From: Sesamum alatum
Taxonomy: Eukaryota > Streptophyta > Magnoliopsida > Lamiales > Pedaliaceae
Reading direction: 5' to 3'
Length of the DNA: 64,000 nt
Assembly: GCA_034509735.1 (NCBI GenBank)
Contig: JACGWO010000010.1
Location: 18,489,193 to 18,553,192 of the forward strand
Under the pieces are notes generated by a model. It searched no databases and was not told where the DNA came from. It worked only from the letters and a program-made list of their open reading frames with translations. Below are positions 34,663 through 46,251 of this stretch, piece by piece. How positions within the stretch are numbered: the first letter of the stretch is position 1; every line of letters starts with the position of its first letter. The translations under genes and the position numbers were made by a program.

Positions 34663-35208
34663 TTAGTCGTCGTGGCACGCCATCCCTGCGTTCATATAAA
34701 ATAATACTGCACGCTTTAAAGTTACTGTAAATAAGAATATATATATATATATATATAAACCAACACATTACATTTATCTATACTATTATATAAAAAAAAT
34801 TCATTTTTTACTCACAAGTGGCGGTTAATGAAACCGCCGCACCACTTTTTTGTAATGCTAAAAAATAACCCTAATCTGATAATGATAACTACTTTATTCA
34901 ACTTTCCAAATTTTATATCAATTGATAGATTAGTTTTTTCTTTCTTTCCTTCTTTTTCTTAACGTGATATGTTAGTTTATACATTTTACTCTTATTTATA
35001 ATATATTTTAAAGAGTAAAAAATTATTTATTATATGCACGCAGGAACGGCATGCCATGGCGGCTAGTGTAAAAAATAAATAAAGAAAGAAAGCTAAGGAA
35101 AGAAAACTAAGCTAGGGGCATTATCGACATACCAAAAAATTGGTGTCACAGTGTCATAAATTGTCATATGTGCGTGAGAAAGGCCTTTTCTTTTTATATT
35201 AATATAGA
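34663..35208 (-). mobile_element. Helitron (reverse) interrupted by another Helitron
   Basis: The minus-strand start TCTATATTAATATAAAAAG (35208) and the 3' end GGATGGCGTGCCACGACGACTAA (34663) match the copy at 29056-29309. Its middle is interrupted exactly by the forward Helitron 34777-35066; joining the flanks gives the uninterrupted order seen at 29056-29309. Confidence 0.75.
34777..35066 (+). mobile_element. Non-autonomous Helitron nested in a Helitron
   Basis: TCTATACTATTATATAA start, CTCACAAGTGGCGGTTAATG, hairpin-forming AACGGCATGCCATGGCGG, then CTAG. Inserted between A and T, as Helitrons do. Confidence 0.8.
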
Positions 35209-35251
35209 TATACATATATTACATATATATCTATATATACGTATGTGTATA

Positions 35252-35617
35252 GGGAAAATTATATTTTTCGTCTTATACTTTAAGTTATGTATACTTTTAG
35301 TCTAATTGCTTATGGAATTCTCGAAAATATATAGGCCCATAACATTAAAAAATTCTCACATCCATTCCTTATACCAACTTTCATTAGAAAAATGAAGAAA
35401 ACCACTTGCAAGTCACATGGTCGTTTTCCTCAATTATGAAAAGATAACAGACACATGACTTGCAAGTGATTTTTCCCGTTAATATCCTAATGAAAGTTGA
35501 CAGGAGGATTGAAATGAGACTTTTTACAAGTTATGGGACTATTTTTGAGAATCTGGTAAGCAATGTGACTGAAAATCTACTGGACATAAACTATGGGACG
35601 AAGAGTGCAATTTTCCC
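35252..35617. mobile_element. MITE-like palindromic element
   Basis: GGGAAAATTATATTTTTCGTC... and ...GACGAAGAGTGCAATTTTCCC form inverted ends; ATAGGCCCATAAC / GTTATGGGAC and CTTGCAAGTCACATGG / CATGACTTGCAAG are internal inverted pairs. Flanks ATGTGTATA and TGTGTATGT are only loosely alike. Confidence 0.6.
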
Positions 35618-35879
35618 TGTGTATGTATGTATATATTTCCCTGCCTTGACGACATCTATATGTTATGATTAATCATGTTGTAAATTTTTCTTTTGGGGTG
35701 AGAAACTTAATTATTTGTTTCTTGTGTGCATACTTGCAATAAGAAAAAAAAAAGAACTAGACAATTGTTATTTTAAATTAATAAAACTATAATATGGGGT
35801 AGAAGGATATTTATTTTTGAACAACAAATGAACCTCAGTTACTTGAAATAAACATATAATAGTTACACTTGAATTACAG

Positions 35880-37250
35880 GGGTGGAAATTCCTCTTGGAT
35901 TATGGCATAGCGATTCAGATCTACCGGGTTTTTGTGCTATGGGAAGACTTCTATCACATAAATCCTTTCATTTTAAAGCCCTTCGATCAACTCTCACCAC
36001 GGCTTTTAATTAGATCCGACTAATGGATATAAATATGATTGAAGGGAACCGAATTCTATTTCGTTTTCACCAAAATGTATAGAAAGAGAGTACTCGATAA
36101 TTTGCCCTGGGCCTTTGAGAAATCTTCTTTTTCTTAAAATCAGTGGAACCGGAGGAAAATCCCATGAAAGTCGATTTAGATTGGTGCGATTTCCATGCTC
36201 ACATACATGATCTGCTGTTAGGAAAAAAACCAAAGGAAATCCCAAATTCATTGGTATTCAGTTGGACGTTTTATAGTTGTGATTCTAATAGCACATTAGG
36301 CATTTGGGGGTCTTCGCCCTGTTTATGAGTTAGCATCAATATCACGAACCCACTCAAAAAGGGTATTAAGAATTTGTACAGCTATTGGAGAAGAGCAACT
36401 GATTTTTTTATGCATGAGAAGCCACCTAATTTTTGGGGCAAAATATTTTTTTAGTCCCATTAAATAGGATCAGACTCATTTTTGGTACCATTATTTATCC
36501 AAATATAGGTTTTGGTCCTATTAAACCCAAATTCAGGCCTATTTGGTCCCAATAAGTTATGTGCAGAGTACATGACTTATTGACTCTGTTTATGTCCGTT
36601 AGAAATTCCAGAATTATTGGGACCAAATAAGCCCAAATTTAGGGTTATTTGGTCCCAATAAGTCATTTATCATGCTCATGACTTATTGGGACCAAATAAG
36701 CCTGAATTTGAGTTTAATGGGACCAAAACCTACACTTGGATAAATAATGGTACCAAAAATAATTCTGACCCTGTTTTAAGGGACTAAAAAATATTTTGCC
36801 CTAATTTTTGCTATCTCTGTGGATGTTTGTGACATCTAGCCAAGTATTGTCAATTGTAGCTTCAAGTTGATTTCGTTGATCCAGAAGAGAATACACCGTT
36901 TGGCCCGTGGCTTCGAGCAAATCAACCTTTCAGCACTGAAAACAGGCTCCAAGCCTCAAATTACTCAGTTTGGGGTAATGGAAGGCAGCGTCCCTTTTTC
37001 ACGATAGATCCTGTGATGTCTACTCGATCAGTTGGTAGAGATTCTCCTCAGGGTGTTGCAGTGTTTGGGAATTTCAATTGCGACCACCTACCCCAAAGTC
37101 CTTCCATACTACCTCACCTATTCCCAAACAGCACCCTATCCAACATAACCCTGAAACTAGACAAAAAGGCCTTGCCGATGAATTATCTAAGAACCAAAAC
37201 CCAAACATTGAAAACCCTAACCTAGAAACCCTAATACATGGTCTGCATGA
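35880..37250 (+). pseudogene. L1 ORF1 (DUF4283-type, zinc knuckle), split by a MITE
   Basis: VEIPLGLWHSDSDLPGF (~35880), EGNRILFRFH (~36040), VEPEENPMKVDLDWCDFHAH (36145-36200) are hallmarks of the plant L1 ORF1/DUF4283 protein. The zinc-knuckle region is cut by the MITE: ...PPNFWGK before it, NFCYLCGCL...HLAKYC after it (36803-36850), with a TAG in place of a residue. Then FGPWLRAN (~36900) and a Pro/Ser-rich tail. Confidence 0.6.
36436..36801. mobile_element. Mutator-type MITE inside L1 ORF1
   Basis: GGGCAAAATATTTTTTTAGTC...GGGACTAAAAAATATTTTGCCC inverted ends, long palindrome (AATAAGTCATTTATCATGCTC region), flanked by identical taatttttg at 36427-36435 and 36802-36810. Nine bases is the Mutator duplication size. 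Confidence 0.9.
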
Positions 37251-37699
37251 TCAACATAGCATCACTCTCTCCTTAAAGAACGCACCTACGTTCATCATCT
37301 ACCTTACTATAATCAACCTATTCACCTACTCAATTCTTACTGCTACCCTATACTGATTTATTCTCCAACCCAACATAATTCCCTCACCTTGACAGAATTC
37401 GTCAACTCCCGACCCCCACTAGCCCTTATAACATACTATGGGAATATGCCTTTCCATTTTACATGCAACACACCAGCATTGAGAACACCGAACCTGAAGC
37501 CCCCTCACCTCTACATATCAATATCCTCACCCCCCACAACTAGACGTATTCTCTCGATCGCCATAAAAAAAAATCTGATGCTAATCCGACATTGTTGGAT
37601 ATCATTGCTAAGATTACTTGTAGACTTGTGGACGAGGACAATACTTTTGTTGGCCCCTTTGATTTAGTGCGGAGACTGCAAAGCAGTCCCGCCGGGCGT

Positions 37700-38346
37700 T
37701 ATGATCGTGATATCTTGGAACTGACATGGGACCGGGGCTCCTTGGACAGTTCAAGTGTTGAGGCACATGGTTTGATCCCTAAACCCCATCTTAGTTTTCT
37801 TAATGAAAACTAAGTGTAATGCTCGTCGAATTGACTATATCAAACGAACTTCGAATATGCAAGGGTTAAGTGTGGACTCCATTGGCCATTGTGGTCGTTT
37901 CGCGTTGTTGTAGAATAAGTAGATAACTATAACCATTCAGTCATACTCTATCCACCATATTGACACTTTGGAACAAGGTAGTGATCAATCACCTAATTGG
38001 CAGTTTTGTGGGATATATGAGGAGCTGGAAGCTGCGAACAGAAAGAAAACATGATCTTTCTTTATCCCAGCTCCATGAAAAGTCTTCTCGCCCTTGGCTT
38101 TGCATTGGTGATTACAATAAGATCATGGATACTTCGAAAAAAGAAGGGGGTAATACACGATCACCATGGAAAATGAGGGCTTTTTTGGATGCGTTAGATA
38201 GCAATGACTTATTTGATCTTGGATTTGAAGGATATTCGTTCAACTGGTGTAACAGACATGATGCCCCTAATATAATTCGAGAGCGGCTAGACAGAGCCTG
38301 CACAAATAATAAGTGGTTAAAGTTATTTCCGATGAAGAGGGCATAA
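37700..38346 (+). pseudogene. L1 ORF2 endonuclease domain
   Basis: ISWN (with a following stop) and APWTVQVLRHMV at ~37710-37770, LVFLMKTKCNARRIDYIK (37793-37845), WLCIGDYNKIM (38095-38128), LGFEGYSFNWCN (38219-38254) and RERLDRACTN (38281-38310) give the EEP endonuclease in order. The usual GDFN reads GDYN here. Two or more frame changes. Confidence 0.65.
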
Positions 38347-38499
38347 AGAGTTTGATCGGACAACATTTTGGAGAAATTCTTATATCTTATCAACCAGAAG
38401 TCCATGATGTGGAACAGGGAACGAAGTTTGTATCAGGGAAGGTGGATGACCAGATGAATCATGATTTACTATAACCATATACCGGGGAGGATATTCAAA

Positions 38500-39405
38500 A
38501 AAAGGTTTCTCAAATGGACCCTTTCAAGTCTCCAGGAGCCAATGGTATGAGTCCATTTTTTTTATCATTTCTATTGGAATTATATTAAATCGGATGTTTG
38601 TAATTTTGTGCTTCAATTCTTAAATTTGGGAAATCTTGATTCTTCTATTAACAAAAATCAGATTGTTCTCATCCCCAAGTGAAAAATTCCATTTACCTTA
38701 TCCCAATTCTGCCCCATTAACCCGTGCAATGTTATGTACAAAATTGCTTCAAAGATAATTGCTAACAGACTAAAACCACTTCTTCACCATATCATTTCCC
38801 AACCAATCAGCTTTTGTCTTTTGAAGGCCTATAATCGATAACATTCTTATTTCTTTCGAAATTAATCACTTCCTTAGGACTAAAAAAGGGGTAAAAAGTG
38901 TCGTGCAGCCATAAAATTGAATACTAGTAACGCGTATGCCAAAGTCGAATGGTGTTTCTTGAAAGGATGATTGTGAAACTAGGCTTTAATTATCGCTTTG
39001 TTAGTCTTATTATGGCGTGTGTTACTTATGTCCCTTATTCTTTTCTCCTTAATGGTAGTGAGTTCGGATCCCTTACCCCAACAAGAGGATTTCGTCAAGG
39101 AGATCCTCTTTCCCCGTATTTTCTATTATGTCCTGAAGCCTTTAGTGAACTTCTATAAAATGCTAAAACAATAGATGTCATAAAAGGTGTATCAATCTGT
39201 AAAGGGTGTATCAATTTGTAAAACAGCATCGAGTATTTCCCATTTGCTATTTGTGGACGATACTCAAATATATTGTCAAGCCAACCTCAGGTCCCTCTCT
39301 TGCATCAGGAACATCTTGGAGACTTATGCGAGGGCTTCCGGGCAACATGTGAATTTCAACAAGTCATCCATGCTACTTAGCAGGAATGCGATGGACAAAT
39401 GAAAG
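38500..39405 (+). pseudogene. L1 reverse transcriptase, broken
   Basis: DPFKSPGANGMSPFF (~38517-38560), then [21 protein letters not shown] text in shifted frame (~38705-38755), LKKG (~38880), [17 protein letters not shown] (38950-39000), [13 protein letters not shown] (39085-39123), and the catalytic LFVDDTQIYCQAN (39248-39285) followed by YARASGQHVNFNKSSML. Several stops. Confidence 0.65.
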
Positions 39406-39409
39406 ACTA

Positions 39410-41027
39410 TTTGCCGGAGGTTTTGGGATTGAGGAGGGAGGAGCTTCATGACAAATATCTTGGCTTACCTTTAGTGGTAGGCCGATCAAAGAAAGGAGTA
39501 TTTTCTTATCTTCATGACCGCATTTGGTAGAAGATGGAGCGTTGGAGCAACGGAGTTTATCCCAAACTGGCAAAACAGTTATAATTCAATAAGTTGTCCA
39601 AGCTATTTCGACCTTTGCAATGAATGTCTCGAAGTTGTCTAATTCGCTCATCTTAGAAATTGAAGGGATGGTCTCTAATTTTTTCTGCATGATAAAGAGA
39701 AATGAAAAATTCATTAGATTAGTTGGACTCAATTGTGTGCTAGGAAATTCGAAAGGCGATTGGATTTCAGATCCTTAAAAGCCTTTAACTTGGCTATCCT
39801 TACTAAACAAATGTGGAAGTTACTAGCTAAACCACATTGTTCAATCTCACAGGTACTGAAGGCCAAATATTATCTTGGCTCGTCCCTTTTTGAAGCACGA
39901 ATTGGCTACAGACCGTCTCTTACTTTGAGATCTATCCACAATGTAAAATATGTTGTTGTAGCAGGCTTGAGATGGCAAATTAGAGCTGGTAGGGAGATTC
40001 GAATCTGGAAAGACCCTTAGCATCCACCTCCTAGTGCCTATAAACCGATCACTCCACCTCCAGATGGACCGGAAGGTGCATATGTTGTAGTCATGATTTA
40101 CCCGACCACAAAGGAATGGAATGAGTAGATCGTTAGAAACTTGTTCGACTCGGAGGATAGAGAGTTGATCCTCAAGATCCCTCTTGCCCGAAAGCAACAA
40201 CAGGACGTCATTTGGCTGGCACTTTGCAATGTTAGGGCTCTTCTCGATTTGAAGTGTGTATTTCCTCATCATGCAGTCACTTTTCAACCAATCCTCCAGT
40301 TTGATGATTAGCATGCCAGCTCCTGACAGGTGGAAATGAATATGGAATGCGAAATTACCTCCGAAGTTACGTTTGTTCTCTTGGAGATCAGCTAGGAATG
40401 GTCTCTCTACAGGTTTCAACTTAGAAAAGAAAGTAAAATCATCACATTTTGGTTGTACATTCTGCAGAGTTCCTAAAAAAGATATCCCCATGTCTTGCTC
40501 TATTGCCACTTTGCTTGAAAAGTTTGGGCCTTTACAAATTTGTCTTAGTCAGTTATCTCACATTGGATGGGAGATGCATCACAATGGATCTATCATGTCT
40601 CTACAGTTATATCGGCAGAAAAATTTGAGAGGTTTCTCATCATTTCCTGATACACTTGGTGGAGTCGAAACAAGCACTATAAGGAAAATATTGCCACATC
40701 TCCACTTCAAACCATTTCTGGGGCAAATAACTTTTTGGATGCGCTGAGGACAACGAACTTCTCACAAACCGTAAGGCGGACTAGCACTGATCTTGAGAAC
40801 AACTGATGGTCTAGACCATAGGATGGTTTTGTTAAAATCAACTTTGATGGAGCAGTTTTTATAAAGGCAGTGAAGCAGGAGTTGGAGCTGTGGCTCGTGA
40901 CTCTTCAGGGAATGTTTAGGCATGGCTTTCTCACAGATTTTATGATAAATTGATGTTGAACTCACATAAGCACACAACAAGGGAAGCAGTGGATTTGGCT
41001 TTTGAACATAACTAGCGCCAGATTGTG
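39410..41027 (+). pseudogene. L1 ORF2 C-terminus: zf-RVT region and first half of RNase H
   Basis: KYLGLPLVVGRSKKGVFSYLHD (39452-39515), LDFRSLKAFNLAILTKQMWKLLAKP (39760-39835), GREIRIWKDP (39990-40018), then a poorly preserved stretch. RNase H residues follow at 40823-41027 in mixed frames (NFDGA, VARDSSGN, REAVDLAFEH), ending ...QIV at the gypsy insertion. Continues at 46252. Confidence 0.55.
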
Positions 41028-41425
41028 TGATACAAACTTAATTCCAGATGGGCCTCCAACATCCTCACTCGGGCCAAAAGCCGCAGATCACCTTCGTGGG
41101 CCCAACGAGCTGCCCAAACCAGTACTCCACCAGTCCAAACGAGCTGCTACCAAACCTGCTTGGCTGAAGGAGTATCAGTATTAAGTAAAAGCCAACTTTG
41201 TATATAGATAAAATAGCTGAGGACTATTCTGTTAGAATTAAGGGAATAGGACAAATGTTAGGACATTTGTCAGTAATTCTCACTGGTGCCTGTATTTAAC
41301 GGTGGTGGAAATGAAAAAGGACATCAGACAAAAATGACCTCAAGAAAATTTTCTCTTCTCTCCTTGTTTTCTGGAGCGTCTTCTAGCTCGAATCGGAAGG
41401 TTTTTTTTCCTTGATATTCGTATCA
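41028..41425 (+). repeat. 5' LTR of the gypsy element
   Basis: From TGATACAAACTTAATTCC to TTGATATTCGTATCA. Followed by ACTGGTGCTTTCATC, where the primer site should be; the tRNA is not assigned. Confidence 0.95.
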
Positions 41426-41448
41426 ACTGGTGCTTTCATCTCCTTACC

Positions 41449-42573
41449 ATGCCTCCCAAGTCGACCCAAGCTTTGGAGGAGGCTATTCTGGCCCTTACTG
41501 AACGTGTTGCTGATCTCCACTCTTCCATGGATCGCATGACAGAGAGGCAAGCTTCCATGGAGCAGCAGCATGAATCTCTTGTTTCCGCCTTCTCCACCAT
41601 CCAACACCGCATTTCTAATACTCCCTCCTCCTCCACACCACCACCTCCATTTTCCCTTTCTCCGTCCCCACCCCCTGCCTCTCCTCCTCAACTTTCCCCG
41701 GCCAACACTGTCAAACCACCTAAACTCCAGATGCAACCATTCAATGGCAGCAACCCCTTGGATTGGGTGTTCCAAGCTGACAAATTCTTCTCCCTTTATC
41801 AAGTGCCGCCGGAGCAACGTCTTGACTGGGTCGCATTCTTTATGACGGGGGATGCCCTCAGTTGGTTTAAATGGATGTATAACAATCGACAACTTTCTTC
41901 TTGGGATGCCTTTGTCCGTTCCCTCGAAATCCGTTTTGGGCCGTCTTTGTACGATAACCATGAAGCTGCCCTTTTCAAACTTCGTCAGCGGGGTTCTGTT
42001 GCTGACCTACAAATCGAATTTGAACGCTTGTGCAATCGGGTTGTTGGCCTACCCCCTGAATCCATTCTCAATTGCTTCCTCTCCGCTCTCCGGCCGGACA
42101 TCCAGCGGGAGATGGCAGTTTTACGACCGTCATCAATCAGCCAAGCTATGGGCTTGCCCAAACTCATTGAAGCTAAGCTGGCCGATACTCGCCGTGCTGC
42201 ACCGCCCTTTCGGGCCCCTGTTTCGGCCCCTGCTCCTGCTTTACTTCCGCTGCCACCCCCCGTGGCCACCCTCCCCATTCGCGCCTTTCCCCTGCGGAGC
42301 TGCAGGACCGCCGCTCCCGTGGGTTATGCTTTAACTATGACGACAAGTTCGGCCCAGGCCACAAGTGTAAAGCAGTTTCTGCTTCTGCTTGCTGAGGACC
42401 CCCCTCCTGACCCTCGGGAGGAATCCGGGCCCGATTTCGACGTGGAGTTGCCCCCTCTGCCATCCTCCACGTTCCTGCCTCCGCCCCCTCTTCGGGTCAT
42501 ATACACTTTCAGTTATCCTCCGCAGCCGCCTCCGGGTCCTCCTTACCTCGCACCCTCTGCTTATGGGGGCTGA
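41449..42573 (+). pseudogene. gypsy gag (capsid-type), with 3' frameshift
   Basis: First ATG after the LTR (24 bases on). N-terminal coiled coil (EEAILALTERVADLHSSMDR), Pro/Ser-rich linker, then the retrotransposon gag domain from MQPFNGSNPLDWVFQADKFF to LRQRGSVADLQIEFERL. The CCHC knuckle exists only in another frame (~42325-42370: CFNYD...GHKC, with one Cys replaced by Tyr), so a shift lies near 42280-42320. The frame then continues as Pro-rich text to 42573 that is not family sequence. Confidence 0.8.
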
Positions 42574-42589
42574 TTTTTTAGCATTCCGT

Positions 42590-43610
42590 CACGGTGCTGA
42601 TTGATTCTGGGAGCTCACACAACATCATCCAAACCTGCACAACTGAGTTCTTAGGGCTGTCCATCTCTCCCTTGGCAATGGGGAGACCCTGTACTGCTCC
42701 GGGTTCTGCCCCCGGTCACTCTCAGCCTTCAGGGCCGGAAATTTTCCATCTCCTTTTATATTCTACCCATTCACGGTGCCGATGTCGTGCTCGGTGCACA
42801 GTGGCTCAGCACACTGGGGCCGTTTCTCTCGGATTTTTCTGTTCCATCCATGCAGTTTTACCATGACGGCACCCTTGTTACTCTCTCCGAAAACCATGCC
42901 CTTACTCCCCAATATGCTACATTTTCCCAATTCTCCCGCCTCATCCATACAGACTCTCTCGCTTTGGTCTATCTCCTATCTGTTCAACCCCTCCAACATT
43001 CCCTAGACACTACTCATTCTACAGCCTATACCAACTCTCATCAAGATATCCTCACCCTACTCGCAGAATTCCAGCCCCTGTTTCAGCCCCCACAGGGCCT
43101 TCCTCCCCCACGGCCACAAGAACACCACATTCACTTACTTCCACCACAACCCCCAATTAATATAAAACCCTACCGTTACCCACACTCTCACAAGGAAATC
43201 ATGACAACCCTGATCACTGACATGTTACGAGAGGGTAGCATTCGGCCCAGCACGAGCCCCTTCTCGTCCCCGGTCCTTTTGGTACGCAAGAAAGATGGCT
43301 CTTGGCGGTTTTGTGTTGAGTATCGGGCTTTGAACGCTGTCACGATCAAGGATCGTTTCCCGATTCCCACTGTTGATGAACTCCTTGACGATCTTCATGG
43401 TGCTACGGTTTTCTCCAAATTGGACCTCCGGGCGGGCTACCACCAAATTGGGCTTGCCCCGGAGGATGTGCACAAAACAGCGTTTCGCACTGTTGATGGC
43501 CATTTCGAATTCCTTGTCATGCCCTTCGGGCTCTCCAATGCACCTGCAACATTCCAAGCAGTCATGAATGATATTTTCAGACCATTATTACGACGCTTTG
43601 TATTGGTTTT
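42590..43610 (+). pseudogene. gypsy pol: protease and first part of RT
   Basis: Protease active-site text VLIDSGSSHNII lies at 42590-42626. After a frame change, 42787-43606 reads through the protease C-terminus and linker into [50 protein letters not shown] and [16 protein letters not shown]. The frame enters a T-run at 43607-43631, where the catalytic box belongs. Confidence 0.8.
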
Positions 43611-43631
43611 TTTTTTTTTTTTTTTTTTTTT
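43607..43631. repeat. T25 run at the RT catalytic box
   Basis: Twenty-five T follow RRFVLV and precede YDIRVYS. In this family the position holds two Phe codons and the paired Asp codons of the catalytic box. Only one Asp remains in the frame after the run. Confidence 0.9.
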
Positions 43632-44402
43632 ATGATATACGTGTCTACAGTATTGATTGGCATACCCACTTGTCTCACCTCCGCATGGTTGTACAGGTTC
43701 TAACCGATCATAGCCTTGTGGTCAAGCTACCTAAATGCAGTTTCGGGGTTCCGTCGGTTGAGTATTTGGGCCATATTATATCCGCCGCTGGCCTCACCGC
43801 TGATCCAGCAAAGCTGCAGACCATGTCCAATTGGCCTACGCCCACTTCAGTCTCTACTCTTCGTGGCTTCCTCGGCCTTACGGGTTACTATCGCCGTTTT
43901 GTCCGCCAATACGCCACTATTGCGGCACCCTTGACCGACCTCCTCAAAGGTCCCTCCTTTCTCTGGACACCTTCAGATGAGGCAACTTTCCAAGCCCTCA
44001 AAACAGCCATGCTCACCCTTCCCGTTCTACGCCTGCCAGACTTCTCCCTGCCGTTCGATGTGACCACAGATGCATCTCAAGTGGCTGTAGGTGCTGTCCT
44101 TTCCCAACAACGGCAACCTATTGCGTATTTCAGCAAAAAAATAAGTCTCGCCATGCAAGCAAGTTCTGCGTATGAAAGGGAGATGTATGCTATTACAGAG
44201 GCTGTTCAAAAGTGGCGTCATTACTTGTTGGGGCGGCGATTTCACATCTTTACTAATCAAAAGAGCCTTAAGGCCCTCCTCAATTAGACGATTCAAACCC
44301 CGGCGCAACCCCGGCGTAGTAATTCCGTAGCCGATGCCCTGTCTAGGCACTCTGCCGCTGCCCTTTTTCTGTTCTCCGCAGTCTCGTCGGCCACCCCGCC
44401 CA
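43632..44402 (+). pseudogene. gypsy pol: RT end and RNase H, with internal deletion
   Basis: HLRMVVQVL, PKCSFGVPSVEYLGHIIS, TSVSTLRGFLGLTGYYRRFV (RT thumb), then RNase H: LPFDVTTDASQVAVGAVLSQ, AYEREMYAITEAVQKWRHYL and FTNQKSLKALLN followed by a stop (TAG at 44285). The next words, IQTPAQ then SNSVADALSR, skip about 30 residues usual between them, so there is a small deletion. The usual HxxS/D at the end of RNase H reads NQKS. Confidence 0.75.
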
Positions 44403-44413
44403 TCCTCACTCAG

Positions 44414-45445
44414 TTGCGGGACTTCTATGCCACTCATCCCGCCGGCCGTTCCCTCGTTGACCACCTGAAAAGCAACCCCAGTGGCACATTAACTTATGCA
44501 TCTCAGTTAGGCGTGGTCCATTATAACAACTGCCTTTATATACCTGCACAGACTGAGCTTCGGCCCTCCCTTCTGCTTGAATTTCACTCAACGCCCATGG
44601 GGGGTCACTCCGGGGTACAGGGGACCTTCTCCCGTTTGGCCGCCTCCTTCTATTGGCCGAAAATGCTCCTCGACGTCAAGACTTTCGTCCGCCAGTGCAC
44701 CACCTCTCAACATAGCAAATATTCAACACAAAAACCTTTCGGCACCTTACAACCTCTGCCTATTCCGCAAAGGATTTGGGAGGATATTAGCATGGACTTT
44801 GTAACTCACCTTCCAAATTCGGGAGGAAAAACAGTGATTTGGGTTGTGGTGGATCGTTTCTCCAAATTCACTCACTTCGTGGCCCTTCCTTCGAAATTCA
44901 CTGCTGCTTCTCTTGTCGCAGCCTTCTTGGTTGAAATCTTCCGTCTTCACGGCATTCCGAAGACTATAATCAGCGATCGTGACTCTCTGTTCCTTAGCAC
45001 ATTCTGGCGAGAACTCTTCAGGCTGAGCGGTACAACCTTGGCGTACAGTTGTGCCTATCACCCCCAGACTGACGACCAGACTGAGGTCCTCAACCGCGTC
45101 CTCGAGACATATCTCCGATGCTTCATTAGCGAAGAGCCCCACCAGTGGTGCCGTTTCCTCCATCTTGCTGAGTATTGGTATAATACTTGCACGCACTCCT
45201 CTATTGGCACGACCCCGTTCCAGGCCCTGTACGGCCGCCCTCCGCCATCGGTTTCCTCATATCTTTCCGGCTCCTCCGCGGTCGCCTCTCTCGATGAAAC
45301 CCTTCGTCTTCGCGAGGAGACCCTGGCAATGACGCGTTATCATCTCTCACGTGCCCGCCTCCGAATGAAACAGTCCGCCGATCAGCACCGGCAGGACAAG
45401 ACTTTCGTCGTCAGTGACTGGGTTCTCTTGCGCCTTCAACCATAA
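44414..45445 (+). pseudogene. gypsy integrase, frame open for 343 codons
   Basis: Zinc-binding part: FHSTPMGGHSGVQGTFSRL with the two His, then RQCTTSQ, where the second Cys of CxxC is replaced by Ser. Catalytic core: first Asp in DISMDFVTHLP, second in TIISDRDSLFLS, Glu in DDQTEVLNRVLETYLR, so the D,D,E triad is present. Ends with a stop shortly before the GPY/F region, which continues in the next frame. Confidence 0.85.
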
Positions 45446-45850
45446 CGCCAAGTCTCGGTGCACCGGCGTCTCTCTCCGAAGCTGGCCAAACGCTTTTATG
45501 GGTCTTTTCGCGTCCTCCGCCGGATTGGCGCCATCGCGTATGAATTGGACCTGCCGGAGGGGTCTCGCATCCACCCCGTGTTTCACATGTCCCTTCTGAA
45601 ACCATTCCATGGCCCTCCGCCAGTGAATTCCGGTAATCTCCCGTTAGAAGCCCTAGGGCCGACCCCAGCTGCTCAGCCTTTCTGCATTTTGGGTCATCGG
45701 GTTACACCTTCCCCCTTGGGCCCTTGCCCACAAATTTTGATTCACTAGTCGGGCCAAGATGCGAGTGAAGCCACCTGGGCTTCCCTAGAAGAATTTCGAG
45801 TTGCATTCCCTAATTTGACCTTGAGGGCAAGGTCCGTTTCGATGGGCCGG
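45446..45850 (+). pseudogene. gypsy integrase C-terminus and chromodomain-like tail
   Basis: [20 protein letters not shown] plus [21 protein letters not shown] (45455-45585) is the GPY/F module. After HMSLLKPF and a linker comes ILIH, a TAG where a Trp is usual, then SEATWASLEEFRVAFPNL (45763-45816), the second half of a plant-type chromodomain. Such domains steer insertion towards methylated-histone chromatin. Confidence 0.75.
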
Positions 45851-45854
45851 GAAA

Positions 45855-46251
45855 TGATACAAACTTAATTCCAGATGGGCCTCCAACATCCTCACTCGGG
45901 CCAAAAGCCGCAGATCACCCTCGTGGGCCCAACGAGCTGCCCAAACCAGTACTCCGCCAGTCCAAACGAGCTGCTACCAAACCTGCTTGGCTGAAGGAGT
46001 ATCAGTATTAAGTAAAAGCCAACTTTGTATATAGATAAAATAGCTGAGGACTATTCTGTTAGAATTAAGGGAATAGGACAAATGTTAGGACATTTGTCAG
46101 TAATTCTCACTGGTGCTTGTATTTAACGTTGGTGGAAATGAAAAAGGACATCAGACAAAAATTACCTCAAGAAAATTTTCTCTTCTCTCCTTGTTTTCTG
46201 GAGCGTCTTCCAACTCGAATCGGAAGGTTTTTTTCCTTGATATTCGTATCA
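45855..46251 (+). repeat. 3' LTR of the gypsy element
   Basis: Preceded by purine-rich GGGCCGGGAAA. Nearly identical to 41028-41425; ends TATTCGTATCA, then the duplicated ttgtg. Confidence 0.95.

Larger units (their letters stand above)
41028..46251 (+). mobile_element. Ty3/gypsy chromovirus (Reina-like), recently inserted
   Basis: Two LTRs (398 and 397 bp, TG...CA) that differ by about seven substitutions and one T-run step (~1.8% by eye), and a 5-bp duplication ttgtg (41023-41027, 46252-46256). Gag, protease, RT, RNase H, integrase and a C-terminal chromodomain-like tail run in gypsy order. The compact size (5.2 kb), short LTRs and chromodomain suggest the Reina clade of chromoviruses. Broken by frameshifts, an in-frame stop and a T-run in RT. 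Confidence 0.92.

Noticed and set aside
16895..35066. CRISPR-like array because of repeated motifs
   Set aside because: Repeats are dispersed Helitrons and MITEs with target duplications, not evenly spaced direct repeats, and the genome is plant.
37021..37060. tRNA-like words (GTTGGTAGAGATTC)
   Set aside because: No cloverleaf; it lies in the L1 ORF1 coding text.
41383..41961. 192-codon minus-strand open frame over the gypsy 5' end
   Set aside because: Opposite to gag, Gly/Arg-rich shadow of the Pro/Ser-rich linker; no motif.
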